Positions 1 to 12,116 of a stretch of DNA of 64,000 bases are shown piece by piece. This DNA is from Pachypanchax playfairii (Eukaryota; Chordata; Actinopteri; Cyprinodontiformes; Aplocheilidae). The first letter of the stretch is position 1. Each line of letters opens with the position of its first letter. The notes beneath the pieces were generated by a model. It was not told the origin of the DNA and did not search any database. It saw only the letters and a program-made list of their open reading frames with translations. The translations under genes were made by a program, and so were the position numbers. The stretch spans positions 4,280,881-4,344,880 of the forward strand of contig SSNP01000020.1 of NCBI GenBank assembly GCA_006937955.1, in the 5' to 3' direction.

Positions 1-1195
1 TTAACATGTCAGCTTGTTTTCAGAGGTAATCTATCCATTTCCTCAAACTGTCACGAAGGTGTGAGGAAAAAAAGTTACAAAGTCAAGGTAATGATATTTT
101 ACGGCCATGTAAACCCTCACCACTGGAGTAATGGGAAAGCTACATGACCCTGACTTCTTTAGCCTCCCAACGGACCGACTCAGCAGTCCTTCTTCTTCTT
201 CTTTCTAAAATGGCAGAATTATGTTTAGTAATTTACAATAGCAGGATTTGTTGACGACAACATATAATATACTTCTAAAAGAAAAAAAAATCCAGGACTT
301 TTTATGTGGAGAACATCTCAACTTGAAAAACTTCTCGCGTTTCGTCCCTGCAGTCGTTCGATCAATGGTGACGAGCAGCTTAACAAAGCAGCAAGTACAA
401 AACGGAGCTTACAAAACCCCAACACGTCCTGACACGATGAGTATCTACATGCCTTGTTGCAACTATTCCATCAAGCTGTCAAACTGGATATGCAAAATAA
501 GAACGCAGGTGTGGAGAGAAGATGATTCAAAGGAAAAATGAAAGAGATTTGCAGTTTTAGTTTGAAGTGGAGTTCCACTGCAGAGTGTGTGTGTGTGCTG
601 GCGTGTAAGAAGCTAGGATTCTGCATTGAACTGCCAGTTGGCACAATGGATGCCAACCCCCCCCACCCCACCCCACCTCCCTCCGACTCCATCAACCCAC
701 TTCTCTCCATACTCCCAGCCTTCAGCCTACTTCCCAGCAGGCATTCATCTGGGCATGCACATGGGTGCTACAGTCCTGCCTGGCTAAACGCGTCTGTGCC
801 CCCGAACAAGGGGGTGAATTCTGTGAGTGCCCTCTCAAAATTCAACCCCGGACTCTCGCTGCCAACCTGCCGACCTTTCTCAGGCACAAACCCATGAGAA
901 TTAGCAACAAACACACACTCTACTTGCTTCTTCTATTTTTTTTAAACCCCCAAAACAACAAACTAAGCTAAATAATTTCTGTTGAGCCGAGCCGCCGCCA
1001 CAAACATAAAGAACAGTGTATCAAAAGCCTGAACGCTTCTTTTTTGTGTGTCTAGCAGTTCGCACAAACACTGGATTCCCTTTCAGTAAGAGCCGATTTG
1101 CTAGTTTCTTTTGTGTTTGATTGTATGTTTGTTTGTTTCGTGCAGTTGCAGCAGAACAAAAGCAGCAGCTTCTATTCTGCCACCGTACCACCGTA

Positions 1196-1224
1196 NNNNN
1201 NNNNNCCCCCCCCCCCCCCCCCCC
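1196..1224. other. assembly gap (10 N) next to a C19 homopolymer
   Basis: Positions 1196-1205 are N. They are followed directly by 19 C (1206-1224) and a run of A. The C homopolymer probably caused the break in the read or polishing. The true length of the C tract is unknown. Confidence 0.95.
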
Positions 1225-1300
1225 AAAAAAAACACTACTTTCCAACGTGCCCACCGCATTGCGGATGCCAACCAACGAATCAAAGGCACGCTGCAAGCAG

Positions 1301-1925
1301 ACAAAGAGGGTTCGATGCCAACCTCCGAACCTCTAACAACCATCACCGGTGATTTGCCAGCCTCCCTGGCACTGGGCAGAAACAAAATGGCGCCTCGCTG
1401 CACGCCACCGCAACATGGCTGCATTGTCTGGTTTTGGGCACCGCTTAAGGAAACGAGAGAAGACACCTTCTTTTGCAACTGAAATTATAAAACACGTATG
1501 TGGAGGAAGAAAAAAAAAAAAAAAAAGCTTTTAATTTTTCAAAAGTTTCACGAAACTGAAGATCTGAGATGAATGAGTGTACAGTAGTTAAATAAAACCC
1601 CAAATCACCTGATAGATTTCAACTAACTGGCTCCTTTTTAAGCAGAAACATTTCCATAAAACTATATCATGCAAATACCACATTTCCATTTTCATTTGAA
1701 TGGTGTATATTTAGAAAAAAGAAAAACGTCGCTAAAGAGCTAGTTGGCAGCGAGCGGTTAAAAAAATGCAGCAGATGCAAACAAGAGGAGCGGTGGCATC
1801 CTACAAAAGACACAAAAGAGGGTCTGATGCCAACGCTGGTGCCAGTGGCAACCATTATTGTCTGCGCGCTGTGCCTTCTGCTTTCCCTGGCACTTATCAA
1901 ACACAAAATGGCGCTCAGGGTTTGA
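1301..1925. repeat. two collinear motif modules in the nfib intron
   Basis: Two stretches about 500 bp apart share the same ordered blocks: AAAGAGGGT then GATGCCAAC, then a CAACCAT block, then CCCTGGCACT, then AAACA(CA)AAATGGCGC. Copy A lies at about 1302-1396 and copy B at about 1814-1916. The sequence between blocks has diverged. It may be an old tandem duplication or a pair of related regulatory elements. Function is not shown by the sequence. Confidence 0.55.
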
Positions 1926-3076
1926 TGATAATGAGCTAGCAAGACCGCTATTTCACAGTGTTTCCATGTTGCTCCCACGGATTTAAAACGAGGAGGTTTT
2001 CATGGTGAAGCAGACATTCCAGTGCTGTCAGCTGACACCAGGAGGTTCAGAAAGTTCACACCTCCACGTTATTTAAAGTGTTTATATCCAAGTTCAACCT
2101 CAAATGAGATTTATCACCTGGGTTCAACTAAGAAAAACTTTAAAAGGTATTTTATTCAGAGAAAATGAAGCACTTTTTTTTTTTTTATTAGGAGTCAAAA
2201 CATTAAAATAAATTATCTTTAATGTTGTGTAATTTCAAATCTTTTCCTCCTGTTTGACAACTTCATTTCATTTTTTGTAACAACTGATGTAAAATAAATA
2301 AATAATATGTGACTGATCACATTTTTTTGTCAGATAGTAATCAGCCTTTTAAATATTTAGAAACTTAAAAAAACAAAGAAAACACGTTAAAAGACAGAAA
2401 TTTGGATTTTTAATGCGGCTCAAAATTAAACGTGTTTTATAATCGTTTTAATTGTAAAAATAATAATACTTTCTGTGGACTGTAAAAGTTTAGTTGAAAA
2501 AAAGGTTTTTTATAAAATTTCTTTTAAGCGTTGAGGATAAATTGTGTTTATTCAAAACTATTAAACTCCAAACTAGAAAAATAAAAGGATCATATTAATC
2601 CTTAGCTAAAGAAAAATAAATCACCTGTCTGTGCCACACTTGACTAACAAAAAAAAGTGTCAGTATTTAAACTAAGGTCAAACAGAGAGGGTGTGTGTTC
2701 ATTTCCACGAGCCTGCACACATACACACATCCTGTAGAAGTTAAAGTATTACTGAGCAGAAGCTGCTGCTGCTGGGGAACAGTAGAGGAGAAAAATAAGA
2801 GACAACTTAAGAAATGTTTGATATTAAAAACACATTTTGTTGTTGTTTAGTAATGAGGCGTGCTTTAAAAAGAAAAACCGAGTGTTTATACAGTTTTGCT
2901 GCTCACGTTTCTCTTGTTTATTTGTCTGGCAAACACGGCGGTGACTTCAGCCCAGTCTGAGCGAGGCTGCCAAAAAGTAACACATGTAACCCTTGACCTT
3001 GCCAAGCCATCGTTCACACGTGTGCAGTAGCTCACACACACACACATTCAGACAGACGGTGTGAGTTTGGACCTAC

Positions 3077-5536
3077 CTTGGTCCTGGACATAGTATGCTA
3101 GAAACAAGTCCAGCTCCTTGACTGATACTGTTATGTGATGAGGCTGGACACAAAGTGCTGGGTTGGTGCAATGTGGAGACTTGACAAGGCGCTCGCCGTC
3201 CGTACTTTCCAGAGGGATGCCTTTGAAGAGGATGACCATCACCAGGTCCAGGCGCCAAACTTTGTCGGCCTGCCGCAAGCAGTCGATTCGACGGATCTTG
3301 CCCTTCTGGTCCGGGTTGGACAAGACGCAGCACGGGGGCTTCTTGCCCGTCACGCTGAGGACAAAGTCCTCTCGGTACTCCTGCCGAATATCCTTCCGCA
3401 GCTTGGCCAGCAGCCTGGAGGCCCACTTCTGCTTCACCTCAGGCTTCTCGCTCAGAAGCTCGTCCTTCACGGCGCGCTCCTCGTCCTTGGACATCCGCTT
3501 CTCGTGCTTCTTGAAGTACTTGCGTTTTCTGGCCTGGAGGTTGAACCACGTGTAGGCGATGGCACGGACGTGAGGAAGAAGTGCCTCGATGAAGGGATGA
3601 AATTCATCCTGGAGGGAGACAACGGATAATGAAGAAGTGTCTAAATACAGGAGAACAAGTACCAGTTTATTCCACAAGTAATTTAAAAGAAATCAGCTCC
3701 AAGAGAATTGACTCTTCTAATCCCAAACGAGATTTATTCAGGACACACAGATACTCTGACACAGTCTGGGTGATGATTTCACATCGAGCTGCGTTTCTCT
3801 TATCGTCACATTCCACCCAGAACGTCTCCCACATTCACTGAGAACAGAGACGATAAGCTAAACAGGATGGAGTCATAAAGTAAGGTGTAAAGAAAACTGG
3901 ACCAGACAGAACACACACACACAGAGTGGCTCAAAAGTACAAAAACACAACAGTCACAAACAGAAATCTGAATCATACAAACTCCACCTTTGAAATATTT
4001 ACATTTAGTTTTAAATAAAAAGTTGTGAATCTGATTTATTTCATTAGAAAACAAAAAAAGAATCTGTTTCATTAAAAAACATTTTTTGTAACAAGAAATA
4101 TATTGAAATAACTAAAATAATTCCCTGACAATATTCCAACCCTGAATGAACTTTTCAGTTTGGGCTGTTGGAACATTATAAACACTCTTTCGAATCACCT
4201 CAAATGCAAAAAACTAAAAAGCCTAACTGACTTTTTTTTCTTTTTTTTTTTAACAGGGATAATATTTGAATAATCCTCTGACACGTTTCTGTAAATCTTC
4301 TCTATTTGTTGTGTGAAGGAGACGCAGGAATGTGCGGGATGGATCAGATTTGATCCCACATTACACATTCTCTATAGGTGAGAAATGATCTTTCTTTTAG
4401 GTCATTAAAATGTCACATTTAATAAGCATAAGCCCCCCCTTTTTTTTTTTTAAGGAGTCAAACCACACATTGTTCTTTTTGAAGGCAGTGAGGCGAAGCA
4501 GGCGATGGGAAACCACAGAAATTCACTCCCTTTCTGCGCCTGCTGCTCGACTGAGCCACACTCCAGCTCCACACACTCAAACTTCTCCTCGCTGTAACAA
4601 AATAATCAATTATCACTCAAACAGGACACTTTTCCAACTCCACAGATTGATGTTTGTTTTTTTTTATTTTTAAACATGCTTAAGTCTGGGTTGTGTAAGT
4701 GTCCCATTTAGACAGGTAATAAAATAATCAGAGTTTATCCAGCAAACTCTAAAATTCGGCTAAATCTGCAGCAGCTGTTGAGCAGTAACAATTTTAAAAT
4801 TCTCTTTATTTTATTATAACCAGAACACAAATGGTTTGGTTTTTTTTAGTATTTTTAAAAGAGCTAAATGACTTGGCCATGCGTGCAGGGCCTGTCTCTT
4901 CAGCTGGGGCCATAAAAACACAATCCTCTTAAGCACAAACTAAACCATGTCTCAGTCAATCGCTTACTTATGCCAAGTAAAATATCAACAGTAAAACTGA
5001 GTCAGCCAAAACAGCCTGCTACGCAGCCCAAATGCTGCTGAATCAACCTCATGGTGCATTTGGATCTTCATCCAAACACAAATATATACTTGGAATTAAA
5101 AACAAATCTAATTTGATTCAGAACACAAGGGCTGGAAGTGTGTGAAAGGTAAGAGGTAAAACTAATTAAACGTGAGAAAAGGAGAATTCCTGTACGGATT
5201 TTAGGGGATTATCAGAAGAGCTCATCATTACGCTCAACTTTACGCGCACAAAACGTGGTGAAATAAAGATTAAAAGTCAAATAAATGTGTTTAAATCTCT
5301 ACAAACACATCCCAACCGAAACGTTTCAACACACGTTTCGGTTCGTTGTTTAGTTATTTCTAGAAAATAAAGTGCGCACGTGTCCGGATTATTCAAGTAT
5401 TTCCCCGCAGCAGAGATGCGGCTGCACACACGGAACTTTGTGTCCGCTCCGCTGCGCGTGACAGCCCGCACAGCAAATACAGCACATAAAAGCAAACAAG
5501 CACGAGTACCTGAGTTAGACAGATCGGAGAATACAT
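3077..5536 (-). CDS. nfib: nuclear factor I B (NFIB), 5' part: coding exons 1 and 2
   Basis: NFI proteins are sequence-specific transcription factors that bind TTGGC half-sites as dimers and act in brain, lung and muscle development. Exon 1 (5536-5510) encodes MYSPICLTQ and ends at a GTACTC donor. Exon 2 (3608-3077) is 532 bp and starts after a CTCCAG acceptor. It encodes the MH1-like NFI DNA-binding domain, with the invariant stretches DEFHPFIEALLPHVRA, TWFNLQARKRKYFKKHEKRM, CCVLSNPDQKGKIRRIDCLR and VWRLDLVMVILFKGIPLEST, and ends YYVQDQ-G before a GTAGGT donor. Phases agree (0 into exon 2). The paralogue call B rather than A, C or X rests on YSPICLTQ, VRAIAYTW, SPHCTNPALCVQPHHITVSV and LFLAYYVQ, which match NFIB. 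The later exons (transactivation region) are not in the window; I see no exon 3 in 1-3076, so intron 2 continues past the left edge. Whether it is an nfiba or nfibb copy cannot be told. Confidence 0.96.
3609..5509 (-). other. nfib: nfib intron 1
   Basis: A 1.9-kb intron between the short first coding exon and the DNA-binding-domain exon. It is AT-rich, with poly-T tracts and an (AC)n run near 3910. No further exon, RNA gene or clear transposon is visible. Confidence 0.85.
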
Positions 5537-6170
5537 GACGAGACGGCGAACACACACACACACACGCACACACACAAAGTGACTGGATCCAATCCTTGGA
5601 TCACTCCATCGTCCTGGAGCGATGCGCGCGGGGAGAGTGTGGAGCACAAATCCAAAAATAAAATTTAAAAAATCCAATAAAAAAAAAAAAAAATCAAAAG
5701 AAAACAGACGCAAAAAAGACAGGAATTATCCAAGAATATCCATGAATTCTTTCGATCCGATGATTGTCCTCAACGTGCAGATGAAGGTTTGAAATGTCGG
5801 AGAGAAGTTTGAGGATTTGTCTCGCGCTCCTCCGCTACACGGGCTCTGTGCGCGTGTCGGTGCGCCGCTTCCTCCTAAAAAGCATTACGCGGAGCTTCTT
5901 CACAGGGAGCCGATGATGAAGGAGGATGGTGATGATGATGATGAGGATGATGATGCAGGGATGTTCACCCTCTCTCAGCTTCAGACAAACTTTGAGAGGA
6001 AATCAGCGGCTGCACCTTCAGTCGCGGTTCCAGCAAATCAGACCCAACTTTTTTTTGTTCCTCTCCTTTTTTTTAACCCCCACACGTAATTACGAAGTCA
6101 CACTCCTCCTCCTCCCCCTCCTCCTCCTACCAGCACCTTCCCTCTTCTCCTTCACGGATTTATGAAAACG
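5537..6170 (-). promoter_or_regulatory. nfib: nfib 5' untranslated/promoter region
   Basis: Immediately upstream of the nfib start codon the sequence becomes CpG-rich (about 5400-5640 and 5815-5900), with an (AC)n tract at 5551-5576, a GAT/GAG triplet-rich run at 5920-5957 and pyrimidine triplets at 6107-6130. This is the expected place for the long GC-rich 5' leader of an NFI gene. No TATA box or start site can be fixed by eye. Confidence 0.5.
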
Positions 6171-9100
6171 AAGCAAACAATTCATTTACTCCCCTCACTT
6201 CGGATGAATTAGTTTATGAGCTTCTGGGACTTTGGACCAAAGCAGAGGCATTAACAAAAACAATTTCTCCTCTGACACCAGCTCTGTGTCAACACACTCT
6301 TTTAGGCTATTTATATAATTCATTTCAACGCTTGTAACACACACAAAACAAATTTATAATCTGTATTAAAGCTCCTCGATTTCCTTCAATCTTCCCCAAA
6401 GTGTTTATAAATTAAATAAAAACAGGAGGCAAATTTAAATAACTATGAACATTAATTAGATTTTTTACAGCCGAATTGCTCTATTTTATCCTAAAAATAT
6501 TCATCTTTAACATCACTTTATATGCTATTCGAATAAACTCATACTGTTGGATTTTTCTAAATAAACACGAATGGATAATAAGATAAGTCATGAAGTTGAA
6601 CTCTGCTGCTGCTGCAGTGCGCGCGCGCGCGCACGTAGCTGTCAACAGTCCGGACAAACTTCATTTGTCAGGTTAAGAGGGAATTTGACGTTAACACTGG
6701 TTTTCCGCACGATTTGCGCCAACTTTAGTGTTATATTTGGCCCCGATGTGCGGCTCCCGATGACAGGACAGTTTGAGATTTTTTTTACAAACAGGTACCA
6801 CACAGAGCGTTGTGACATCTGAAAGCAGTAATGATCCATGTTCACGTACCATTGCACTGTACTGCATGGATCAATAAGGAATCCTGGAGTCTGGTTGAAA
6901 AGCACGACCCGGTAGCTTCACATTTCTCACGCTCAACTTTGTGCTTTTGGAGGCTTTTCTCTTGCAGTACTCGCACCAAAAAAAAAAAAAGTCAACACCG
7001 GAAGACAATTCTTGGCAGATAGCGGTGAAAAGAAGTTAGGAGCACCTCGCGTTTTTTCACTCTTTTTTTCTTGCCTTCTTTCCTCTTCAGGTCTTAATGT
7101 TTGGATGGTTTTCGGGGGGTCGTTCACTGGAGTTGAACGTGATCCAGAAGAGGCTGAGTTTTCGGCACTGGGCTGGTCTCCGCCTTCACTTTCACTGTCT
7201 GACGGTCTGCCGCCCTCCGGCTCTCAGCGCCAACCGTCAAGAAGTAGCAGAAGCACAACGGAAGTGCTTCCGGTGCTGCTTTTCTAAATAAAACCTGGTT
7301 TTCAACTATCTGAACCATTACAGAAAAAAAAATACACACACAAAATGAAGCACAACGTAGTTTCATGTGTGCTAAACATATATTAAATAAACTAAATATA
7401 TATAAAAAGTAATTTGCAGTTAGCTAGTCAGGGAGCTAACAGCTAAACAGCATGACATTTTGATTTTACACTGAATCTTAATAAATGGAGCTGTATTTGT
7501 AAGGAAAATGTATTTTACAGTTGGATATAAGTTTGACCCATGATAACTTGATAATCACCCATGATACACCTACGTATGATAGACTAATGAAACTGATTGC
7601 ACACAGTCTGGACTCATAAGGCTGCACCTCTTTCTATTGTTTCTTCAGGCTTCAGTCATTTAAAACTGACACCAAACAAGAGTCCAAAAAAACTGTTTGC
7701 TATCAACAAAGAAAATGTGGCATGTTTTTCATGAACATATAGTACACAACTCTGCTGCTCGACCAACAAATATATTTGTAAGTGCAACTCCATTTAACAG
7801 AAACAGGTTTTCTAATGTTATCAGATTTGCTTGTCAAGAAGCATCATAACTAATACATCATTACAAAGATAATGAACATTGATTTTATTCCAGAATGGCC
7901 ACAAAAAAGTGTCCTAAAAGGGTGTCTCATTTTCTAAAAATATATTTAACACGTCTTTAATGATAGAAAACTTGTGTTCTTCTTTTTTTCTTTTCTGTCA
8001 TGTTTTTGCTTTTCTTTCAAGTGATTGAAGGATTTTAATTTGAAGGATGTGATTGGTGTTTTTTTCCATGTGACAAAATGTAAATATTCTTTGTAATTTT
8101 CCTGAAGGTGTAGTATATTTTAAATGAATGCAATAAACAAATAAAATCATCAACCAACCACGCATTTCTTTATAGGGAAGTTGATTATAAAAATTCCGAT
8201 TTTATTTCCTCATCAATCAATAAGATTAAAGTAAATCTCGTAAATTAAGTTTCACGACGAAACACCATACAAGGTGAGCATCTCTCTTATTTTGAAAGCA
8301 GAGCCCTCAATTTCCTGTCCCTCGTCTGACTGTTTCTCTGCAGCTTCACAACACCCCGTTTTGTAACAGCGTTTCCATTCTTGTTGCTCATTGGCCAACA
8401 GCGGTGGCCCCGGGACTCTGTACCCTGGGCCCCTTACTTCCGCTCCTCTGACGTGCTCTCTGGGGCCTGACAGAGCCGCTCCAGGACATCCAGGATGAAT
8501 GAATAATGATGTGGTCACTCAGTAACACCACAACACAGCAACAATATAAACTGTTGTGATATCATATTTTTAATAAAATAAATTGAAAACCCTTTGCTGT
8601 AACAGCTGTTCAGAAGCGATTATCTTTATACTGCAACTATTTTAAAGTCGAACTGATTTACTGTATCCAAGCTGAAAAGATCAGATTTAAGTAAAAAAAA
8701 CTATTTTAATTACATTTGTATCTGTTTTTATTTGTGAGATGATCTTTAGCTTTAATTTATTTCCCAAATTGTTATAAATAACATGAATAATGCTACACTG
8801 ACTCCCTCTGCTTCACATGATCCCATCAGAGTCACTGCTGTTAATGAGGACTTACCGCCCCCATGTGGCCAATGCCAGAACTGCAAGTTCATCTTTCTGC
8901 TTCTAGTTCAAACTCTTTTCGTGTCAGTTTTATGTAAATAGATTCACGCTACAACCCAAATGACACTCAAAACAAAATAATAAAAATTTTGTTTATGTTT
9001 ATAAAGGAAATAAACATTTAATAGTGTTGAAAGGGGAAGGTAAATATGTTTTATTTATTATTAAGTATACATTTTAAGTATAGATTTTTGTTGAATTTGG

Positions 9101-10708
9101 AATTTAAGTAATCTTAATTTTTCTTGTTTACATACCTTTTTGGGGGTTGTCCTGACTGTCTGAAACACTGTAGCACTGAATGGCAGATTTTCTTTACATT
9201 AGATGAAATAAGTAGACTGAAAGTCTTATTTCTTTAGGTTGTCTTTTGTTCAGTGAAGTCTCAGTTGTTGTTTGATCTGTGAATGGATCAACTATGTTAC
9301 CCAAAAAATGGACATTTGTCTGATTCTTCCCCATGTTACTCCTGTCTGTGTTGTGTGATCTGTCTCGGAGCAGAAAAGTGGTTAATACTGTGGCAAATTG
9401 ATGTGCAGGATTAAAAATAGTCCAAAACAAAACCACTAAAACCCCGACTATACATATATCAAAAAGCACTGAGAATATTTGACATGCTAAAAAAAAGTCA
9501 TTCTAAGATGGTTCAAAAATATTTAACAGTGTATCTGTATACACAGTTTATTTTATTTTAAATGGAAATTGATCTAAAAGCTCAGGCTCTGAAATATTGC
9601 AGGTCTTTCTGCAACCGACATTCACAATTCATGAGATGCTTTTAAACGCCCCAAGCGTTTGCATGAAGCTGCAAATGTACTTTTTATTAAAGGAACAAGA
9701 TTTTAAAAAACAAGCTAAAAATAATTTAAACTGGGATTTAGGTACATGTAATATAATATATTCAAATTTGACACCAAAATAATCCTTAATGTCACATCTA
9801 ATACAGCAGCAGCAGCTTGGATAGAGCAGAACGTAGACTTTCTTTCAGCTCCTACAAACATTCAGAGACAAATAAACGGTCAGTGTAAACCCTGGAGATA
9901 AGTCGCAATAAAAGCTGGCCTGTAGTCAGACAAGTAAATAAATATTCAGAGAGAAATGTCAGCCTGCGTTGCCTCTTCAGCATGGGAAAGGCGCGGGTTG
10001 GACAAGGGCTCTTTGTGCAACACTAAATTAACACAGCTGAGGGTGAAAAGAGAGGTGCACTTGAGGAACGCTCTTATACTAAAGTAGGCTGGATGCTTCG
10101 TGCAGTTATTCCCCTTAGTTTAAAACTAAACAAAACATTTTCTGTCTTGTTTTGCTACTTCTTTACCTTTTAAAAACAGTGACATTTCAACAGAACTGGA
10201 TTTGATCACTATCAACATGGGATGCCTTTCTGTGACTATTGTTGTTTAAACGAAAAGTTAAATATGCAACAGGAAAAATCTTTCTTTTAAGGGAAAACAA
10301 CCAGATTTTTTAAAGAATTCTCCGTGAAAAATATCAATAATTATTTTCTTACCTGTTGTAGCAGCACCAGTTTAGAGTAACTGACAGCACTTACAAGCTA
10401 ACAGCTAGCTTGTTAGCTAAACTGAAAAGCAAACGGGATAGTCCAAGTGGGGTCAGTTCCACAGGAGTTTAGCTTATCAATTTGTTTTTAAAAAAATCCC
10501 CTCTAATAAAATAAATAAGCAAACAAGCAAATAAAGATTATTCACGACAGAGTTTAGCAGTGGAGCTAGCTACTTGCAGAGCTTTTGGTTTAGCGTCCTA
10601 TAAGTCAAAGTTCTCATGGTCCTTGAAGGCTGGGTCCTTTTTAGACCATGAAAACTGACCAATATAAAAGGTTAAACACAAATTTATATTTTTATAGAGA
10701 TTAACACT
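6171..10708. other. gene-free intergenic stretch upstream of nfib
   Basis: No open frame here shows a family motif or splice structure. A GCGCGC run lies at 6617-6631. A promoter-like block with ETS-type motifs lies at about 6990-7290 and is listed separately. A moderately GC-rich island at 8270-8500 contains a further ACTTCCG motif near 8437. A short inverted repeat with 8-bp arms (AGCTAACA/TGTTAGCT) lies near 10398-10420. The rest is AT-rich. Confidence 0.6.
6990..7290. promoter_or_regulatory. promoter-like block with ETS motifs
   Basis: CCGGAAG occurs at 6998-7004, and CGGAAGTG with CTTCCGG lies back to back at 7259-7273, in a locally GC-rich 300-bp block about 1.5 kb upstream of nfib. 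Paired ETS/GABP-type sites are typical of TATA-less vertebrate promoters. A polypyrimidine tract ending CTTCAG (7068-7090) looks like a 3' splice site on the plus strand. No protein product is recognisable in the frames that cross it. It could be the start of a non-coding transcript. Confidence 0.3.
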
Positions 10709-10897
10709 CTAAATTGTCCCTAGGTGTGAGCGTGTGTGAGTGGTTGTTTGTCTATGTGTGTGGCCCTGTGATGGACTGGCGACCTGTACAGGGTGTCCCC
10801 TGCCTCTCGCCCAATGACCGCTGGAGAGAGACACCAGCTCCCTGCGACCCTAAACAGGAAGAAGCAGGTTCAGAAAATGGGAGGATGGATGGACAAC
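10709..10897 (+). mobile_element. 3' tail of a fish non-LTR retrotransposon or derived SINE
   Basis: The segment runs from AAATTGTCCCTAGGTGTGAG through CCCTGTGATGGACTGGCGAC, a CTGCCTCTCGCCCAATGACC block and CAGCTCCCTGCGACCCTAAA, and ends in GAGGATGGATGGAC. This block order and the short GGAT-type tail match a very common interspersed repeat 3' end in teleost genomes (RTE/Rex3-like). Only the tail is present, so it is a dead 5'-truncated copy. The family name is from memory and should be checked against a repeat library. Confidence 0.7.
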
Positions 10898-10949
10898 ACT
10901 CATAAAAACTATCCAATCTAAAAATAATGTTGAACTTTTTTTATTTTAA

Positions 10950-11389
10950 AGCAGAACTAAGTAAGTTTTGCTCTCGCTCTCCCCCTACTGGTCCCCTGTG
11001 AAAGCTCACTGTCGTAACGTTCCCCCGCCGCCGCCCCCCCAACAACAACGCGCAGAGAACGCTTTTGCAAGAAGAAAGAAAAACAAAACCAAGAAAATGT
11101 CTCGACAGGTGAGTATTATTGTCATCTTTGCGCTCCTAAGGGTGGCGTTGCTAACAACGGCAAGGGCTTCATGCTTGTATTTATGTACGTGAGTGTGAGT
11201 GCCGTAAAGCAGATTTGTTCTCGCGAGATTAGTCGGGTCCGATCCACTGAAAGTTTCAAGTGCTGCTTTCAGGACACAGACCCCAGAGGGAGGGGAGGGA
11301 CCCACGAATCACCCCGCCAAGTCCTTGTTTACCCCCACAGGGACTCTAGAAAACATTTATTGAGGTGAAAAAACTTACTTAGTTCTGCT
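10950..11389. mobile_element. 440-bp MITE with 20-bp terminal inverted repeats, flanked by TTAA
   Basis: The left end, AGCAGAACTAAGTAAGTTTT (10950-10969), is repeated exactly as its reverse complement at 11370-11389. TTAA flanks both ends (10946-10949 and 11390-11393), which fits a TTAA target-site duplication as made by piggyBac-type transposases. The interior has no transposase, so this is a non-autonomous element. Because TTAA is short and palindromic, the superfamily call is weaker than the call of a terminal-inverted-repeat element. Confidence 0.8.
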
Positions 11390-11548
11390 TTAAGCATTTT
11401 TTTGTTAACCACATCCACGCAAAATGGGGTCGCAACACTGGGCGTGATGTAAGAGTGATGAGACACATTCAAACCCAGTCAGCGAAAATGTGTCAGAAAG
11501 GAGGGAGCAAGTTGAATTTGAATCAGTTTTGTTTTCACTTCAGACAGT

Positions 11549-12105
11549 CCGCAACCAGACAGTATGGAACCCACAGCCAGACAGTATGGAACCCACAGCC
11601 AGACAGTATGGAACCCACAGCCAGACAGTATGGAACCCACAGCCAGACAGTATGGAACCCACAGTCAGACAGTATGGAACCCACAGCCAGACAGTATGGA
11701 ACCCACAGCCAGACAGTATGGAACCCACAGCCAGACTCTTTACAACCCACAACAAGACAGTTGAGAAGATATAGCCAGTCAGGTTAGAACTTACAGTCAA
11801 CCAGTTTAGCCAGACAGTTCAGAACATACTTTAGAACATGCATCCAGCCAGTTTAAAACCGACAGCCAGACAGTTTTGAACCCACTGTCAGATAGTTTAG
11901 AATCCACAATCAGACAGTTCAGAACACACGAGACATTTGAGAATATACAGCCATCCAGTTTAGAACCCACAACTTGACAGTTGAGACCATACAACCAGCC
12001 GGGTTAGAACCCACAGCCATCCAGTTTAGAACCCACAATTAGACAGTTTAGAACCCACAATGAGACATTTGAGAACATACAGCCATCCAGTTTAGAACCC
12101 ACAAT
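11549..12105. repeat. 22-bp minisatellite, first copy (left of gap)
   Basis: Eight near-identical 22-bp units (core GACAGTATGGAACCCACAGC) lie at about 11557-11733. They are followed by diverged units of the same family (GACAGTTTAGAACCCACAAT type) up to the N gap. The array is in intergenic DNA. The open frames through it arise because the unit lacks stops in several phases and are not genes. Confidence 0.9.
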
Positions 12106-12116
12106 NNNNNNNNNNN
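12106..12116. other. assembly gap (11 N) inside a minisatellite
   Basis: Eleven N separate two near-identical stretches of roughly 600 bp (starting 11505 and 12117). The gap length is a placeholder. Confidence 0.95.

Larger units (their letters stand above)
1..3076 (-). other. nfib: nfib intron 2 (partial)
   Basis: This stretch follows the exon 2 donor and holds no exon I can support. The open frames in it lack family motifs and splice context. It contains a segment at about 600-1925 rich in GCCAAC/GTTGGC hexamers (NFI half-site type), two collinear motif modules (1301-1396 and 1813-1916), an N gap with a C homopolymer (1196-1224), and AT-rich sequence from 2100 to 2900. Confidence 0.75.

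Noticed and set aside
1021..1482. Overlapping frames across 1021-1482 on both strands
   Set aside because: They span the N gap and a C homopolymer, and no frame has a domain. They lie in an nfib intron.
3135..3629. Plus-strand frames opposite nfib exon 2
   Set aside because: Antisense shadows of the conserved NFI DNA-binding-domain exon on the minus strand.
7012..7287. Frame starting ADSGEKKLGAPRVF in the promoter-like block
   Set aside because: It lacks an ATG start and shows no family resemblance. The DNA is better explained as regulatory.
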